A stretch of 64,000 nucleotides of DNA from Gordonia sp. SL306 (GTDB lineage: Bacteria; Actinomycetota; Actinomycetes; Mycobacteriales; Mycobacteriaceae): the NCBI RefSeq assembly GCF_026625785.1, contig NZ_CP113063.1:4836001-4900000 (forward strand). Direction: 5' to 3'. Shown here piece by piece: positions 20,232 to 32,035 of the stretch. The notes below the pieces were generated by a model. The model made no database searches. It was not told where the DNA came from and saw only the letters and a list, made by a program, of their open reading frames with translations. A program made the position numbers and the translations under genes. Each line of letters opens with the position of its first letter. Position 1 is the first letter of the stretch.

Positions 20232-20699
20232 TCAGCCGATCTCGACCACGGCCTCGTGGCAGACGGGGAAGTTCACCGAGTTCGCGATGAAGCACCACTC
20301 GTGGGCGTCGTCGTGGGCAGCGATCGCATCGTCGACCATCGACCCGTCCGCGACCGTGACCCGCGGGCGCAGCGTGGCGCTCACGAAGTGCCCACCATTG
20401 CCCTCCTGCGCCATGACCGCGTGCGCGTCGTCGACGTATGCGGTGACGACGACGCCGCGGGCCACACAGGCATGCAGATAGGAGAGCAGGTGGCACTGGG
20501 AGAGCGCCGCCAGCAGCATGTCTTCCGGGTTCCATCGCCCACCGTCGCCCCGGAACGAGGCATCGGCGGAACCGAGAAGGTCAGGCTTTCCCGGCACGGC
20601 AACCACCGTGTCGCGGTCATAATCGCGATACCCGGTCGTCCCCGGGCCACGGTTGCCGGTCCAGGTGGTCGTGAGTGCGTACTGATGGTCGGTCGACAT
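20232..20699 (-). CDS. OsmC family protein (peroxide/redox reductase type)
   Basis: A 155-residue OsmC/Ohr-fold protein. It has the family signature around [20 protein letters not shown], with one redox cysteine in SQCH and a second in NFPVCHEA, the pair expected for thiol-dependent peroxide reduction. Members reduce organic hydroperoxides in the cytoplasm; the exact substrate here is not visible. I start at ATG 20699, giving MSTDHQYAL, which suits the family. An upstream TTG/GTG-type start adding 19 residues is less likely. It converges on rarA with 14 bp between stops and is divergent from alaS. Confidence 0.87.
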   Translation of the reverse strand: MSTDHQYALTTTWTGNRGPGTTGYRDYDRDTVVAVPGKPDLLGSADASFRGDGGRWNPEDMLLAALSQCHLLSYLHACVARGVVVTAYVDDAHAVMAQEGNGGHFVSATLRPRVTVADGSMVDDAIAAHDDAHEWCFIANSVNFPVCHEAVVEIG

Positions 20700-20764
20700 G
20701 GTCGACGAGTCTGCCACCGGGCTCCGACACGATGCCGGACACGGGCTCGTTCCCACCTCGGCGG

Positions 20765-20770
20765 TAGTCT
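20765..20770 (+). promoter_or_regulatory. Candidate -10 element for alaS
   Basis: TAGTCT fits the TANNNT pattern in the divergent region between the OsmC gene and alaS, about 78 bases before the start. I looked for a T-box leader in the transcript that would follow and found none. Confidence 0.33.
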
Positions 20771-20848
20771 GGAGAGTCGCAGACCGGTCTCGACCGCCGG
20801 TCCGGACGACCAGATGCCAGACCGACCACTCACCAAGGACGAACTCAG

Positions 20849-23527
20849 TTGCAGACGCATGACATCCGGCAGCGCTTCCTGGATCACTTCATCAAGGCGG
20901 GCCACACCGAGGTCCCGAGCGCCTCGCTGATCCTCGATGACCCCAACCTGCTGTTCGTCAACGCCGGAATGGTGCCGTTCAAGCCCTACTTCCTGGGTGA
21001 GCAGACCGCACCCTTCGACCGCGCGACGAGCGTGCAGAAGTGCGTGCGCACCCTCGACATCGACGAGGTCGGCATCACGACGCGTCACAACACGTTCTTC
21101 CAGATGGCAGGCAACTTCTCGTTCGGCGACTACTTCAAGCGTGAGGCGATCAACTTCGCGTGGACGTTGCTCACCAACAGCGTCGCCGACGGCGGCTACG
21201 GGATCGAGGCCGACAAACTGTGGCCGACGGTGTACCTCGACGACGACGAGGCCGAGGCCATCTGGCGCGACGAGATCGGCGTCCCCGCCGAGCGCATCCA
21301 GCGGCGCGGTCTGAAGGACAACTACTGGTCGATGGGTGTCCCGGGCCCCTGCGGCCCGTGCTCGGAGATCTTCTACGACCGCGGTCCCGCCTACGGCGAG
21401 GAAGGCGGGCCCGAGGCGGACGAGGACCGCTACATCGAGATCTGGAATCTCGTGTTCATGCAGAATGTGCGGGGCCCCGGCGGCGGCAAGGACGGCTACG
21501 AGATCCTCGGTCCGCTGCCGAAGAAGAACATCGACACCGGTATGGGCATCGAGCGCGTCGCCTGCATCCTGCAGGGCGTCGACAACGTCTACGAGACCGA
21601 CCTGTGCAAGCCGATCATCGACCTCGCCGCCCGTCTGACCGGCCGCGCATACGGCGCAGGCAATCACGACGACGACGTCCGCTTCCGCGTGATCGCCGAC
21701 CACGCCCGCACCGCGACCCTGCTCATCGGCGACGGCGTCCTGCCCGGCAACGACGGTCGAGGTTACGTCCTGCGCCGCCTGCTGCGGCGTGTGGTCCGGT
21801 CGGTGCGTCTTCTCGGAGCCGACCAGCCGACGATGGGGGACTTCATCAACCTCGTCGTCGACACCATGTCTCCCTCGTACCCGAACCTCGCCGAACAGCG
21901 CAGGCACATCGTCGACGTCGCGATCGGCGAGGAGGCGTCGTTCAGCAAGACGCTGGCCGCCGGTTCCAAGCTCTTCGCCGATGCCGCGCAGGCCACCAAG
22001 GCGGCCGAGAACACCACGATCAGCGGTGACGACGCGTTCACCCTGCACGACACCTACGGCTTCCCGATCGACCTGACACTGGAGATGGCCGCCGAGGCCG
22101 GGCTGTCGGTGGACCAGCAGGGTTTCACCGCGCTGATGGCCGAACAGAAGCAGCGTGCCAAGGCCGATGCGACCGCCCGCAAGACCGGTCATGCCGACCT
22201 GTCGGTGTACCGCGAGTTCCTCGACCGTGGGCCGACCACCTTCACCGGATTCGACGAACTCATCTCGGAGGCAAAGGTTCTCGGGCTGGTGTCCGACGGC
22301 GCACGGGTGCGCAGCGCGTCGTCGGGACAGGAGCTTGTCGTGGTGCTCGACCGCAGTCCGCTCTATGCCGAATCCGGTGGTCAGATGGCCGATGTCGGGA
22401 CCATCACGACCGGCGACGGTGTGCGCCTGCGCATCACCGACGTCCAGAAGGCCGGCAAGTCCGTGTGGCTGCACAAGGTGACCGTCGACGAGGGCGAGAT
22501 CGCCGAGGGCGACGAGGTCATCGCGTCGGTCGACCAGGCGTGGCGGCACGGTGCGACACAGGGACATTCGGGGACCCACATGGTTCACGCCGCACTGCGT
22601 GAGGTACTCGGGCCCACCGCGACCCAGGCGGGTTCGCTGAACCGGCCGGGCTATCTCCGATTCGACTTCCACTCCGGGAAGCCGTTGTCGGAGAGTCAGC
22701 GTCGTGAGATCGAGGAGATCAGCAATGCGGCGGTCGAGGCCAACTATCCGGTGCACACCTTCGAGACCGGGCTGACCGAGGCGAAGCAGATGGGGGCGCT
22801 GGCGCTGTTCGGTGAGAACTACGGCGACGTGGTCCGCGTCGTCGAGATCGGTGGCCCGTTCTCCATGGAACTGTGCGGCGGAACGCATGTCGCGTCGTCG
22901 TCGCAGATCGGTCCGGTCACCGTGATCGGTGAATCATCGGTCGGATCGGGTGTCCGGCGCGTGGAGGCCTACGTCGGCATGGACTCCTTCCGGTTCCTGT
23001 CCAAGGAGCGGGCGCTGCTGGCAGGTCTCGCATCGTCACTCAAGGTGCCCTCCGAGGAGGTGCCGGGTCGCGTCGAGCAGCTGGTGAACCGGCTGCGCGA
23101 CGCGGAGAAGCAGGTCGAACGGATGCGGGCGGATTCGGCTCGCGCAGCAGCAGGCGGACTGATCGACTCCGCCGTCACGGTTGGTTCGACGCTGATCGTC
23201 GGCGGGCGCCTGCCCGACGGTCTCGACGCCAACGGGCTGCGTTCGCTCGCAACGGATCTGCGTGGCAAGGTCGCCGACCGGCCCGCGGTGATCGCGCTCT
23301 TCTCGTCGACCACCGACGGCGAGACCACCAAGGTGCCGTTCGTCGTGGCCACCACCGATGCCGCTCGCGGACTCGGCGTCAAGGCCGGTGACATCGTCAA
23401 GGAGGTCGCCGGACTGGTCGGCGGCCGCGGTGGCGGAAAACCCGATCTCGCGCAGGGATCCGGTTCCGATGCCACCGGCGTCGACGCCGCGATGACCCGT
23501 CTGCGCGAACTCGTCCGGGACCGATGA
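20849..23527 (+). CDS. alaS: Alanyl-tRNA synthetase
   Basis: Charges tRNA-Ala and edits mischarged serine or glycine. It has 892 residues in the usual order: class II catalytic core ([41 protein letters not shown]), tRNA-recognition helices, the editing domain with [12 protein letters not shown] and CGGTH zinc-site motifs, and a C-terminal DHHA1-like domain ([14 protein letters not shown]). The start is TTG 20849, supported by AAGGACG about 8 bases upstream and by [14 protein letters not shown], which matches the N-terminus I recall for the mycobacterial enzyme. It overlaps ruvX by 4 bp. Confidence 0.97.
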   Translation: MQTHDIRQRFLDHFIKAGHTEVPSASLILDDPNLLFVNAGMVPFKPYFLGEQTAPFDRATSVQKCVRTLDIDEVGITTRHNTFFQMAGNFSFGDYFKREAINFAWTLLTNSVADGGYGIEADKLWPTVYLDDDEAEAIWRDEIGVPAERIQRRGLKDNYWSMGVPGPCGPCSEIFYDRGPAYGEEGGPEADEDRYIEIWNLVFMQNVRGPGGGKDGYEILGPLPKKNIDTGMGIERVACILQGVDNVYETDLCKPIIDLAARLTGRAYGAGNHDDDVRFRVIADHARTATLLIGDGVLPGNDGRGYVLRRLLRRVVRSVRLLGADQPTMGDFINLVVDTMSPSYPNLAEQRRHIVDVAIGEEASFSKTLAAGSKLFADAAQATKAAENTTISGDDAFTLHDTYGFPIDLTLEMAAEAGLSVDQQGFTALMAEQKQRAKADATARKTGHADLSVYREFLDRGPTTFTGFDELISEAKVLGLVSDGARVRSASSGQELVVVLDRSPLYAESGGQMADVGTITTGDGVRLRITDVQKAGKSVWLHKVTVDEGEIAEGDEVIASVDQAWRHGATQGHSGTHMVHAALREVLGPTATQAGSLNRPGYLRFDFHSGKPLSESQRREIEEISNAAVEANYPVHTFETGLTEAKQMGALALFGENYGDVVRVVEIGGPFSMELCGGTHVASSSQIGPVTVIGESSVGSGVRRVEAYVGMDSFRFLSKERALLAGLASSLKVPSEEVPGRVEQLVNRLRDAEKQVERMRADSARAAAGGLIDSAVTVGSTLIVGGRLPDGLDANGLRSLATDLRGKVADRPAVIALFSSTTDGETTKVPFVVATTDAARGLGVKAGDIVKEVAGLVGGRGGGKPDLAQGSGSDATGVDAAMTRLRELVRDR

Positions 23528-23955
23528 CGGCGACCCGCGGACGTCGCATCGGCGTCGATGTCGGATCGGTCCGCATCGGTGTCGCGGTGTGTGATCCGGA
23601 CGGCATTCTCGCGACACCCGTGGAGACCGTCCGGCGGACCCCAGGGGGCAGAGCGGACCTCGAACGAATCGCCGACATCGTGGCCGAATACGACGCAGTC
23701 GGCGTGGTGGTCGGGCTGCCCAAGACATTGCGCAACGAGGACGGGACGGCGGCAGGGCTGGCACGTGAGTTCGGTGATCAGCTCGCGGACCGGATCAGCC
23801 CGGTCGGTGTCGAATATCACGACGAACGCCTGACCACGGTGACTGCTACCCAGGCGCTGCGTGCGAGCGGGGTGAAAGCGAAATCCTCGCGCGCCGTGAT
23901 TGATCAAGCGGCCGCGGTCGCTATTCTGCAGGGGTGGCTGGACACGCGACGATGA
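23524..23955 (+). CDS. ruvX: RuvX/YqgF family putative pre-16S rRNA nuclease
   Basis: A 143-residue RNase H-fold protein. The signature pieces are [16 protein letters not shown] (first acidic residue), GLPKTL, and DERLTTVTA, with [13 protein letters not shown] at the C-terminus. In other bacteria YqgF/RuvX completes 5' maturation of 16S rRNA; a Holliday-junction role has also been proposed. Its ATG overlaps the alaS stop as ATGA, and mltG follows, the usual alaS-ruvX-mltG order of this group. Confidence 0.93.
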   Translation: MTATRGRRIGVDVGSVRIGVAVCDPDGILATPVETVRRTPGGRADLERIADIVAEYDAVGVVVGLPKTLRNEDGTAAGLAREFGDQLADRISPVGVEYHDERLTTVTATQALRASGVKAKSSRAVIDQAAAVAILQGWLDTRR

Positions 23956-24055
23956 GTTCTGGATCCGTCCGGCCCCACAGCACAGCGCAATTCGCGATCG
24001 CGAATCGGCGCTACAGTGCAGCCGACTTTCGCCGGAACCGGAGAGGAATCATTCG

Positions 24056-25924
24056 GTGACCGACGAGCACCAGCATCGGCCGCGACAGCGGCGCCACGAG
24101 ATCTCCGAACAGCCCACCGAGCAGCTCGATCTCGATCGACTGCGGTATTTCACGCAGCCCGCCGACGGCAAGCCCTCGACCCGTCATCGCCGCCGCAGGG
24201 CGGTGGAATCGGACGAACCGGAGGTCACGCAGGCCGCGCACCCGTCGAACCCACCCGCGGGTGCTCAACCACCTCCTCCCGGCGCTCCGCCGATGCCCAG
24301 CGCCCCGATGCCCAGTGGTCCGATGCCCAGCGCTCCGCCGGCTCCGAGCCCTCCGCCGCCCGCTGCGCCGCGGACCGCCGCGCCGCGGACCGGCGCGCAG
24401 CGCGTGGCACCAGAGGTCCGACGACGGGCGCCGAGCGCACCGCCGCCACCGAGCCGACCCGAACGGAGCCGACCTGAGCGGATCCCCCCTGAGCGGATCC
24501 CCTCGGAGCGGATCCCTTCAGACGACGTCGATCCGGACCAGCCCCTGACGCTCTCGTCGGGCGAGTACAGCGACCCGCTGCGCAGCGCCGTTCCGCACCG
24601 GGTGCGTCCGCAGACGATCGAGCCCCAAGCGCCACGCACGCACTTCCTCGACAGCGACGACGACCCGCTCGACGAGACCGCCGATGACGTCGCCGATCGC
24701 GGTCGTCGGCGCCTGCGGCGGGAGCGCGGCGCCGGGCGCCCGAAAGGCAGGCGTCCCCGTCGGGAGAAGGTCGGCTCGCCGAATCGCACGCGACGTCGCG
24801 TCATCCTCGCGCTGGTGATGGCCTGCATGCTGGTCCTGGTCGCCGGGGTCGGATTCGTCGGTCTGCGCTCGCTCGGGGTCTTCGAGAACCACAAGGACTA
24901 CTCCGATGCGGCAGGTACGGCCGATGTGATCGTCGACATCCCGCAGAACTCGACTCTGATGGACTTCGGCCGGATCCTGGAGAAGGACGATGTGGTCGGC
25001 AGCGTCAACGCGTTCCTCGACGCCGCAGGTGGGCAGGCCATGTCGGGCGGTTACTACAAGCTCCGAACCCAGATCCCCGCGGCCACCGCGGTCGCGATGA
25101 TGACCGACGACAACGAGCACCGCGTCGGCCGCGTGGTGGTGCCGGAAGGGCTGCAGCTCGACAACAAGAAGGGCGTCGACGGCAAGACCACTCCGGGAAT
25201 CTTCCAGATGATCTCCGACGCCACGGCGGTGACCGTGAACGGTCAGCGGGTCGGTGCGGACGTCGGACAACTCGAGAAAGCGGCCGCCGAGTCGACACCG
25301 GACCAGCTCGGGGTGCCCGCGTGGGCTCGCCCCACCGTCGAGCAGCTCACGGGCGATCATCGGCGGATCGAGGGACTGATCGCGCCCGGGACCTGGGAGA
25401 CGATCGATCCGAACCACTCGGCGACCCAGATCCTGCACGATCTGATCGTCGCGAGCTCGATCCGGTTCCAGCAGTGGGGTCTGCTCGAAACGCAGGACTC
25501 CGGGCTGACCCCGTACGAGACGCTGGTGGCGGCATCGGTCGTCGAACGTGAGGTGACCGACCCCGAGGACTTCCCGAAGGTGTCAAGGGTGATCCTCAAT
25601 CGCTTGGCCAAAGACCAACGGCTGGAGATGGATTCCACCACGAACTACACGGCGAACGTGACGAACATCGACGTCTACGGCGACGCATACAAGGCCGACA
25701 ACAAGTGGAACACCTACCGCAACACGGGACTACCGGTGACACCGATCGGGGCGGTGGGCGAACGCGCGCTTGGTGCGGTCGAGCATCCGACCGCAGGCAA
25801 CTGGCTCTACTTCGTCACCGTGGACCGACAGGGCACCACGCTGTTCGCGAACACCTTCGAAGAACATCAGCAGAACCGCGAGAAGGCTTGTGAGAACAAG
25901 CTCCTGAGTACCGGGTGCAGCTGA
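24056..25924 (+). CDS. mltG: Endolytic murein transglycosylase MltG (YceG)
   Basis: A membrane-bound lytic transglycosylase that cuts nascent peptidoglycan glycan strands. The 622-residue protein has a long cytoplasmic N-terminus (about 1-245), rich in Pro, Arg and acidic residues, with two tandem-repeat tracts. A single membrane helix lies at about 248-270, and the YceG domain is outside. The probable catalytic glutamate is Glu497 in AASVVEREV, followed by RVILNRL and MDSTTNY. I chose GTG 24056, which has GAGAGG about 8 bases upstream; the frame is open further back to 23900 inside ruvX. The cytoplasmic tail is much longer than in E. coli MltG, as is common in actinobacteria. Confidence 0.92.
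   Translation: MTDEHQHRPRQRRHEISEQPTEQLDLDRLRYFTQPADGKPSTRHRRRRAVESDEPEVTQAAHPSNPPAGAQPPPPGAPPMPSAPMPSGPMPSAPPAPSPPPPAAPRTAAPRTGAQRVAPEVRRRAPSAPPPPSRPERSRPERIPPERIPSERIPSDDVDPDQPLTLSSGEYSDPLRSAVPHRVRPQTIEPQAPRTHFLDSDDDPLDETADDVADRGRRRLRRERGAGRPKGRRPRREKVGSPNRTRRRVILALVMACMLVLVAGVGFVGLRSLGVFENHKDYSDAAGTADVIVDIPQNSTLMDFGRILEKDDVVGSVNAFLDAAGGQAMSGGYYKLRTQIPAATAVAMMTDDNEHRVGRVVVPEGLQLDNKKGVDGKTTPGIFQMISDATAVTVNGQRVGADVGQLEKAAAESTPDQLGVPAWARPTVEQLTGDHRRIEGLIAPGTWETIDPNHSATQILHDLIVASSIRFQQWGLLETQDSGLTPYETLVAASVVEREVTDPEDFPKVSRVILNRLAKDQRLEMDSTTNYTANVTNIDVYGDAYKADNKWNTYRNTGLPVTPIGAVGERALGAVEHPTAGNWLYFVTVDRQGTTLFANTFEEHQQNREKACENKLLSTGCS
24287..24337 (+). repeat. 15-bp tandem repeat inside mltG (Pro-Met-Pro-Ser units)
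   Basis: About three in-frame copies of a 15-bp unit encode PMPSA/PMPSG repeats in the cytoplasmic tail of MltG. Copies differ at a few third positions. Because the unit is a multiple of three, gain or loss of a copy keeps the frame. Confidence 0.75.
24455..24514 (+). repeat. 15-bp tandem repeat inside mltG (RPERI-type units)
   Basis: Four consecutive 15-bp units encode RPERS, RPERI, PPERI and PSERI. The GAGCGGATCCC core is nearly identical in the last three copies, which suggests recent duplication. Confidence 0.78.
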
Positions 25925-25928
25925 TCGG

Positions 25929-26759
25929 ATGGAACTGACAGCTCGCCGGGCCGCCGTGCTCGGATCACCGGTCGGTCATTCCCGATCACCGGACCTGCAC
26001 CTGGCCGCCTACCGTGCGCTGGGTCTCACGGGCTGGACCTATGACCGGATCGAGTGCACCGCCGAGGAACTGCCGGATCTGGTGGGTGGCCTGGGCCCCG
26101 ACTTCGTCGGCCTCTCGGTGACGATGCCGGCCAAACTCGCAGCCCTCGCGTTCGCCGACGAGCGCACGACGCGGGCCGAACTCGTCGGCTCGGCCAACAC
26201 GCTGGTACGCACCGAGGGTGGCTGGCGTGCCGACTGCACCGACATCGACGGCATGGCAGGCGCACTGCGCGAGGTGGGCGCCGACGCCACGACGAATGCG
26301 TCTGCCGTCGTGGTGGGTGCCGGCGGTACCGCGCTGCCCACGGTGGCCGCCCTCGCCGACGCCGGCTTCACCGACCTGGCGGTGGTGGCGCGCGATGCCG
26401 GCCGGGCCGCACCGGTGATCGAACTCGGACGGAGGGTGGGCATGACCACGGCGGTGCTGCCATTCGAGCCCGGTTCCGACCTCGAGGAGTGCGCCGCTGC
26501 GTCCGGCGTGTTGATCTCCACGGTCCCTGCCGGCGCGACCACACCGATCGTCGGCTCGCTGGCATCTGCGGCGAGGGTCGTCGACGTGATCTATCACCCG
26601 TGGCCGACGCCGTTGGCAGCGGCGGTCTCGACGGCGGGCGGCCGTGTTGTCGGGGGGCTGGTGATGCTGCTCAATCAGGCGTTCAGCCAAGTCGAGCAGT
26701 TCACGGGGCGCCCCGCGCCTCGAGAGGCGATGGCCGCCGTGCTCGGCGCGGCCGGATGA
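25929..26759 (+). CDS. aroE: Shikimate 5-dehydrogenase
   Basis: Reduces 3-dehydroshikimate to shikimate with NADPH, step four of the chorismate pathway. It has 276 residues, the usual length. Substrate-side motifs are VLGSPVGHSRSPDLHLAAY, the catalytic lysine in VTMPAKL, and CTDIDGM. The dinucleotide-binding loop is VVGAGGTALP. The ATG lies 4 bp after the mltG stop. It belongs to an aro cluster that continues with aroC, aroK and aroB after a small prepilin-peptidase-like gene. Confidence 0.95.
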   Translation: MELTARRAAVLGSPVGHSRSPDLHLAAYRALGLTGWTYDRIECTAEELPDLVGGLGPDFVGLSVTMPAKLAALAFADERTTRAELVGSANTLVRTEGGWRADCTDIDGMAGALREVGADATTNASAVVVGAGGTALPTVAALADAGFTDLAVVARDAGRAAPVIELGRRVGMTTAVLPFEPGSDLEECAAASGVLISTVPAGATTPIVGSLASAARVVDVIYHPWPTPLAAAVSTAGGRVVGGLVMLLNQAFSQVEQFTGRPAPREAMAAVLGAAG

Positions 26760-26879
26760 CCGACCAGCGATAGCACGATTACGGCGTCGGAGCAGATCGA
26801 CGCTCCACAGGGGACCAGCGATGCACAGCGCCGTCGTACACGTGCCGGCCCGGGTCTGGGTGACCGGCACTCTCGGCGG

Positions 26880-27266
26880 ATGAGCTCATTCCTGGTGCTG
26901 ATCTGGCTGGTGGTCGTGGCGGTTGGCGATCAACGCACGGGACGGATCGCGACGGCGCTCGTCTGGCCGGGGATCGCGGCGACGATCGGCATGTCGCTCG
27001 GACACCCCGGGGTACTGGCCGCCGCAGTGGCCACGGCGACCCCGTACCTGGTGGCGGTGCTCGCCCGCGCGTGTGGGGGCGGCGATCTCAAGCTCGCCTT
27101 CGTCGTCGGCGGGATCGTGGGCGACGTGGGCACGGGGCTGGTGGTGGTCGTCCTCGCTGCGGTGGTCACGGTCCTGGTACATCTGCGAGGACCGGCGCGC
27201 GAGCCCGGTCGACCACACGGTCCGGCGCTGGTCACCGCCGCGCTCTGCGCTCTCGGCATCACATGA
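26880..27266 (+). CDS. Short A24-type prepilin peptidase-like membrane protein
   Basis: A 128-residue, very hydrophobic protein with about four membrane helices. It carries the type IV prepilin peptidase motif [14 protein letters not shown] (the GxGD aspartate) near residue 65, and a possible first aspartate at VGDQRTGRI near residue 18. These are the two aspartates of the A24 family. The N-terminal methylase part of classical enzymes is absent. A similar small gene sits between aroE and aroC in mycobacteria. No pilin genes are nearby, so the substrate is unclear. The start ATG at 26880 is not marked by a strong ribosome binding site. Confidence 0.75.
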   Translation: MSSFLVLIWLVVVAVGDQRTGRIATALVWPGIAATIGMSLGHPGVLAAAVATATPYLVAVLARACGGGDLKLAFVVGGIVGDVGTGLVVVVLAAVVTVLVHLRGPAREPGRPHGPALVTAALCALGIT

Positions 27267-27324
27267 CGGGGTCTACGAGGTGGGGTCGTCGGGTGACAAC
27301 GAGGTCATGGAACAATTGATCACT

Positions 27325-28511
27325 GTGTTGCGCTGGATAACTGCCGGAGAATCCCATGGCCCGGCCCTGGTCGCCCTTGTCGAGGGGATGGTGGCCGGAG
27401 TGGAGATCACCTCGTCCGACATCGCCGAACAACTGGCGCGTCGTCGTCTCGGCTATGGACGAGGGGCGCGGATGAAGTTCGAGGCGGACAAGATCACCCT
27501 TGTCGGCGGGTTGCGGCACGGCGCGACGATGGGCGGCCCCGTCGCCATCGAGATCGCCAACTCCGAGTGGCCGAAGTGGGAGACGGTGATGGCAGCCGAC
27601 CCGGTCGACCCCGCCGAGTTGGAGGGCAGCGCGCGCAATGCGCCGCTCACTCGGCCGCGCCCCGGGCACGCCGACTACTCGGGCATGCTGAAATACGGCT
27701 TCGACGACGCGCGTCCGGTCCTCGAACGTGCCAGCGCGCGGGAGACGGCGGCACGGGTGGCCGCGGGTACCGTCGCCCGCAACTTCCTGCGGCAGGTGTT
27801 CGGGATCGACGTCCTGTCGCATGTGATCTCGATCGGCGCGAGTGAACCCTATGACGGTCCCGCCCCCCGCATCACCGACCTGCCGGCGATCGACGAGAGC
27901 CCGGTCCGCGCGTTCGACGCGGCCGCCGGGCAGCGGATGATCGACGAGATCGAGGCGGCGAAGAAGGATGGCGACACACTCGGCGGCGTCGTCGAGGTCG
28001 TCGCCACCGGTGTGCCGGTCGGCCTGGGGTCCCACGTCAGTGGTGAGACCCGTCTGGACGCCAGGCTGGCGGGAGCCCTGATGGGCATCCAGGCGATCAA
28101 GGGTGTCGAGGTCGGCGACGGTTTCACCACCGCACGACGCCGCGGCAGTCAGGCCCACGACGAGATGGTGCCGGGTCCCGACGGCGTGCTGCGATCCACC
28201 AACCGTGCCGGTGGTCTGGAAGGCGGCATGACGAACGGCGAGGACGTGCGCGTGCGCGTGGCGATGAAGCCGATCTCGACGGTGCCGCGGGCGCTGTCCA
28301 CCGTCGACATGGCGACCGGCGAAGAGGCGGTTGCGATCCATCAGCGCTCCGACGTGTGCGCCGTACCCGCGGCAGGCGTGGTCGCGGAGGCGATGGTCGC
28401 CCTGGTGCTCGCCCAGGCGGCCCTCGACAAGTTCGGCGGCGACTCGGTGACCGAGACCGCGGAGAACCTGGCAAGCTACCGCAAGCGCATCGACGCGCGG
28501 CCGCCGCAGCG

Positions 28512-28515
<4 letters not shown>
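27325..28515 (+). CDS. aroC: Chorismate synthase
   Basis: Converts 5-enolpyruvylshikimate 3-phosphate to chorismate using reduced FMN. It has 396 residues. Family motifs present are GESHGPALV near the N-terminus, [45 protein letters not shown] and [14 protein letters not shown] prefer GTG 27325, which gives [12 protein letters not shown] as in the mycobacterial protein. ATG 27307 would add six residues and cannot be excluded; neither has a well-spaced ribosome binding site. The stop overlaps the aroK start by 4 bp. Confidence 0.96.
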
Positions 28516-30169
<1,654 letters not shown>

Positions 30170-30193
30170 CCCGGACCGACCAGGACCACAGAG

Positions 30194-30236
30194 AACTCCC
30201 ACCGGCACGAGAGCTCGTGCGCCGGTGGGAGTTTTT
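30194..30236 (+). terminator. Intrinsic terminator after aroB
   Basis: A 12-bp stem (30194-30205 with 30222-30233) continues, after a 2-base bulge, into a further 6 bp (30206-30211 with 30214-30219). It is followed by T5 at 30232-30236. This is the clearest intrinsic terminator in the window and separates the aro operon from the convergent membrane-protein gene. Confidence 0.85.
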
Positions 30237-30251
30237 GTTGACCTGGGTCTG

Positions 30252-30746
30252 TCAGCCGGCGACGTGTTCGCCGTCGCGGTCGGGGTGCACCGACCAGTCG
30301 TCCTCGGTCTCCTGCCCCTTGCGCTGATCGCGGCGGACCAGGAATCGGCCGACGGCCGCACCGAGGAACGCGGGGGCGAACACCAGCAGAGCGGTGAACG
30401 AACCGCCCGCGATCAGTTCGATGAAAAGGCTGGCCTCGCCGATGCCTGCGAACACGAACCGGCCGAGGATCCAGCAGATCAGTCCGGCGACGACGCCTGC
30501 GAGCAGGCCCGCCTGCAACCAGCGGACGGTGAGGTCCCGGTAGTCGTCCGGATCCGGATTGGCACGGGCGTCCGCAGTGCCGTCGATGCCACCCCAGAGG
30601 AGCGCCACGAGCACGACCGCGGCGATGGCGATCGTCTTCCAGACGGTGGAATGCAGCGGGGCGTTGACCACGGCCACACCGAGCAACACACGGGCGATGA
30701 CGTGAACGGCGGTCATGACCACACCGCGCAGCAACCACGAAGACAT
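30252..30746 (-). CDS. Small four-helix membrane protein (B-4DMT transporter-like)
   Basis: A 164-residue membrane protein with about four hydrophobic helices (roughly residues 5-25, 31-50, 75-98 and 103-125) and a charged tail. It matches the conserved transmembrane protein that lies between aroB and pepQ in mycobacteria, a family databases name B-4DMT transporter. No transported substrate is known. The start ATG at 30746 gives MSSWLLRG; upstream in-frame starts would add a non-hydrophobic extension. It is divergent from pepQ. Confidence 0.75.
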   Translation of the reverse strand: MSSWLLRGVVMTAVHVIARVLLGVAVVNAPLHSTVWKTIAIAAVVLVALLWGGIDGTADARANPDPDDYRDLTVRWLQAGLLAGVVAGLICWILGRFVFAGIGEASLFIELIAGGSFTALLVFAPAFLGAAVGRFLVRRDQRKGQETEDDWSVHPDRDGEHVAG

Positions 30747-30855
30747 AGCCGACAGGGTACGCAACGACGAACGTGTTCCAAAACACATCCCCCGTCCAAC
30801 CGCCCGCGACGACATGTCTGCGGACCCCATCCCTGCGGCGCGGTAGCGTGAAGAG

Positions 30856-31998
30856 ATGTCTGCCGATGCCATGACCAGCGACTACCGAGCCCGCCGCGAT
30901 CGTGTCCGCACCGCTCTCGCACGGTTGAACGAGCCCGCCGACGCCGTGGTTGTCACCGATCTCGTCAACGTCCGCTATCTCACGGGGTTCACCGGATCCA
31001 ACGGCGCGGTGCTGATCTGGGCCGACGACGCGGCGGCCGACCGCATCTGCACCGACGGTCGCTATCTCACCCAGGTTGCCGAGCAGGCCGGGGATCTGCA
31101 GGCGGTGATCTCCCGCGACGTCCTGACCGAACTCGCGACGCACGCGCGCCGGGTGGGTGCCAGGTCGATCGGTTTCGAGGCCGACGCGGTGACGGTGGCA
31201 GCCCATCGAGCCCTTGTCGGCCGCTTGGCCGAGCAGGACGGCCCGGCGGCGGAGTTGGTCGGCTGCAGCGGGCTGGTCCAGGAGTTCCGGAAGATCAAGG
31301 ACGCCGGCGAGGTGGAACTGCTGCGCCGGGCGTGCGCGATCGGCGATCAGGGTCTCGCGGCCATCATCGATCGCGGCGTGATCCGCGCAGGCGTCTCCGA
31401 ACGGGAGGTCGCCCGCGCGCTCGAGTGGGAGATGTACGCCCTCGGCGCCGACGACATCGCCTTCGAGACCATCGTCGCCGCGGGCGCGAACTCCGCGGTT
31501 CCACATCACCGCCCCACGGACGCGATCCTGGCCGACGGCGATTTCGTCAAGATCGACTTCGGAGCGGTGGTCGGCGGCTATCACTCGGACATGACCCGCA
31601 CCTATGTGCTGTCCCATGCCGCCGACTGGCAACGCGAGATATACGAACTGGTCGCCACCGCCCAGGCCGCCGGACGCGCAGCGCTGCATCCGGGCGCGGA
31701 GCTGCGCGACATCGATGCCGCAGCTCGGTCGGTCATCACCGACGCGGGCCACGGCGACCACTACGTACATGGTCTGGGCCACGGCGTCGGGCTGGAGATA
31801 CACGAAGCGCCGGGAATCGGGTCGCTGGCGACGGGTACACTGCCTTGCGGCGCGGCGGTGACCGTGGAGCCCGGCGTCTACCTCCCTGGGCGAGGTGGCG
31901 TCAGGATCGAGGACACGCTCGTCGTCACCAGTATGGAGACGGCTGGGGGCACACCGGACCTGCTGACCGCGACCGACAAGACATTCACCGTCATCTGA
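30856..31998 (+). CDS. pepQ: M24 family Xaa-Pro dipeptidase/aminopeptidase
   Basis: A cytoplasmic proline-specific peptidase of 380 residues. It has a creatinase-type N-terminal domain (about 1-130) and the pita-bread catalytic domain. The five metal ligands appear in KIDFGAVVGG, HSDMTRTY, HGLGHGVGLEIHEAP, VTVEPGVYLP and IEDTLVV. It lies upstream of efp, a conserved pairing in actinobacteria. TAGCGT at 30844-30849 ends 6 bases before the ATG, so the mRNA may be leaderless. ATG 30871 is an alternative start. Confidence 0.92.
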   Translation: MSADAMTSDYRARRDRVRTALARLNEPADAVVVTDLVNVRYLTGFTGSNGAVLIWADDAAADRICTDGRYLTQVAEQAGDLQAVISRDVLTELATHARRVGARSIGFEADAVTVAAHRALVGRLAEQDGPAAELVGCSGLVQEFRKIKDAGEVELLRRACAIGDQGLAAIIDRGVIRAGVSEREVARALEWEMYALGADDIAFETIVAAGANSAVPHHRPTDAILADGDFVKIDFGAVVGGYHSDMTRTYVLSHAADWQREIYELVATAQAAGRAALHPGAELRDIDAAARSVITDAGHGDHYVHGLGHGVGLEIHEAPGIGSLATGTLPCGAAVTVEPGVYLPGRGGVRIEDTLVVTSMETAGGTPDLLTATDKTFTVI

Positions 31999-32035
31999 CG
32001 GTCGTTGACCCCGAGAAGACAGGGAAGAGAACCAC

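Noticed and set aside
20700-20848. A T-box leader upstream of alaS
   Set aside because: The conserved T-box sequence and a specifier hairpin are absent, and the leader is too short.
18816-20930. A single 704-residue protein from the rarA start
   Set aside because: The last ~350 residues are out-of-frame readthrough over an antisense gene and the alaS start; a +1 shift at 19900 explains it better.
20381-22888. An 835-residue minus-strand frame across alaS
   Set aside because: Antisense shadow of alaS; it is low-complexity and only its far end coincides with the OsmC region in another frame.
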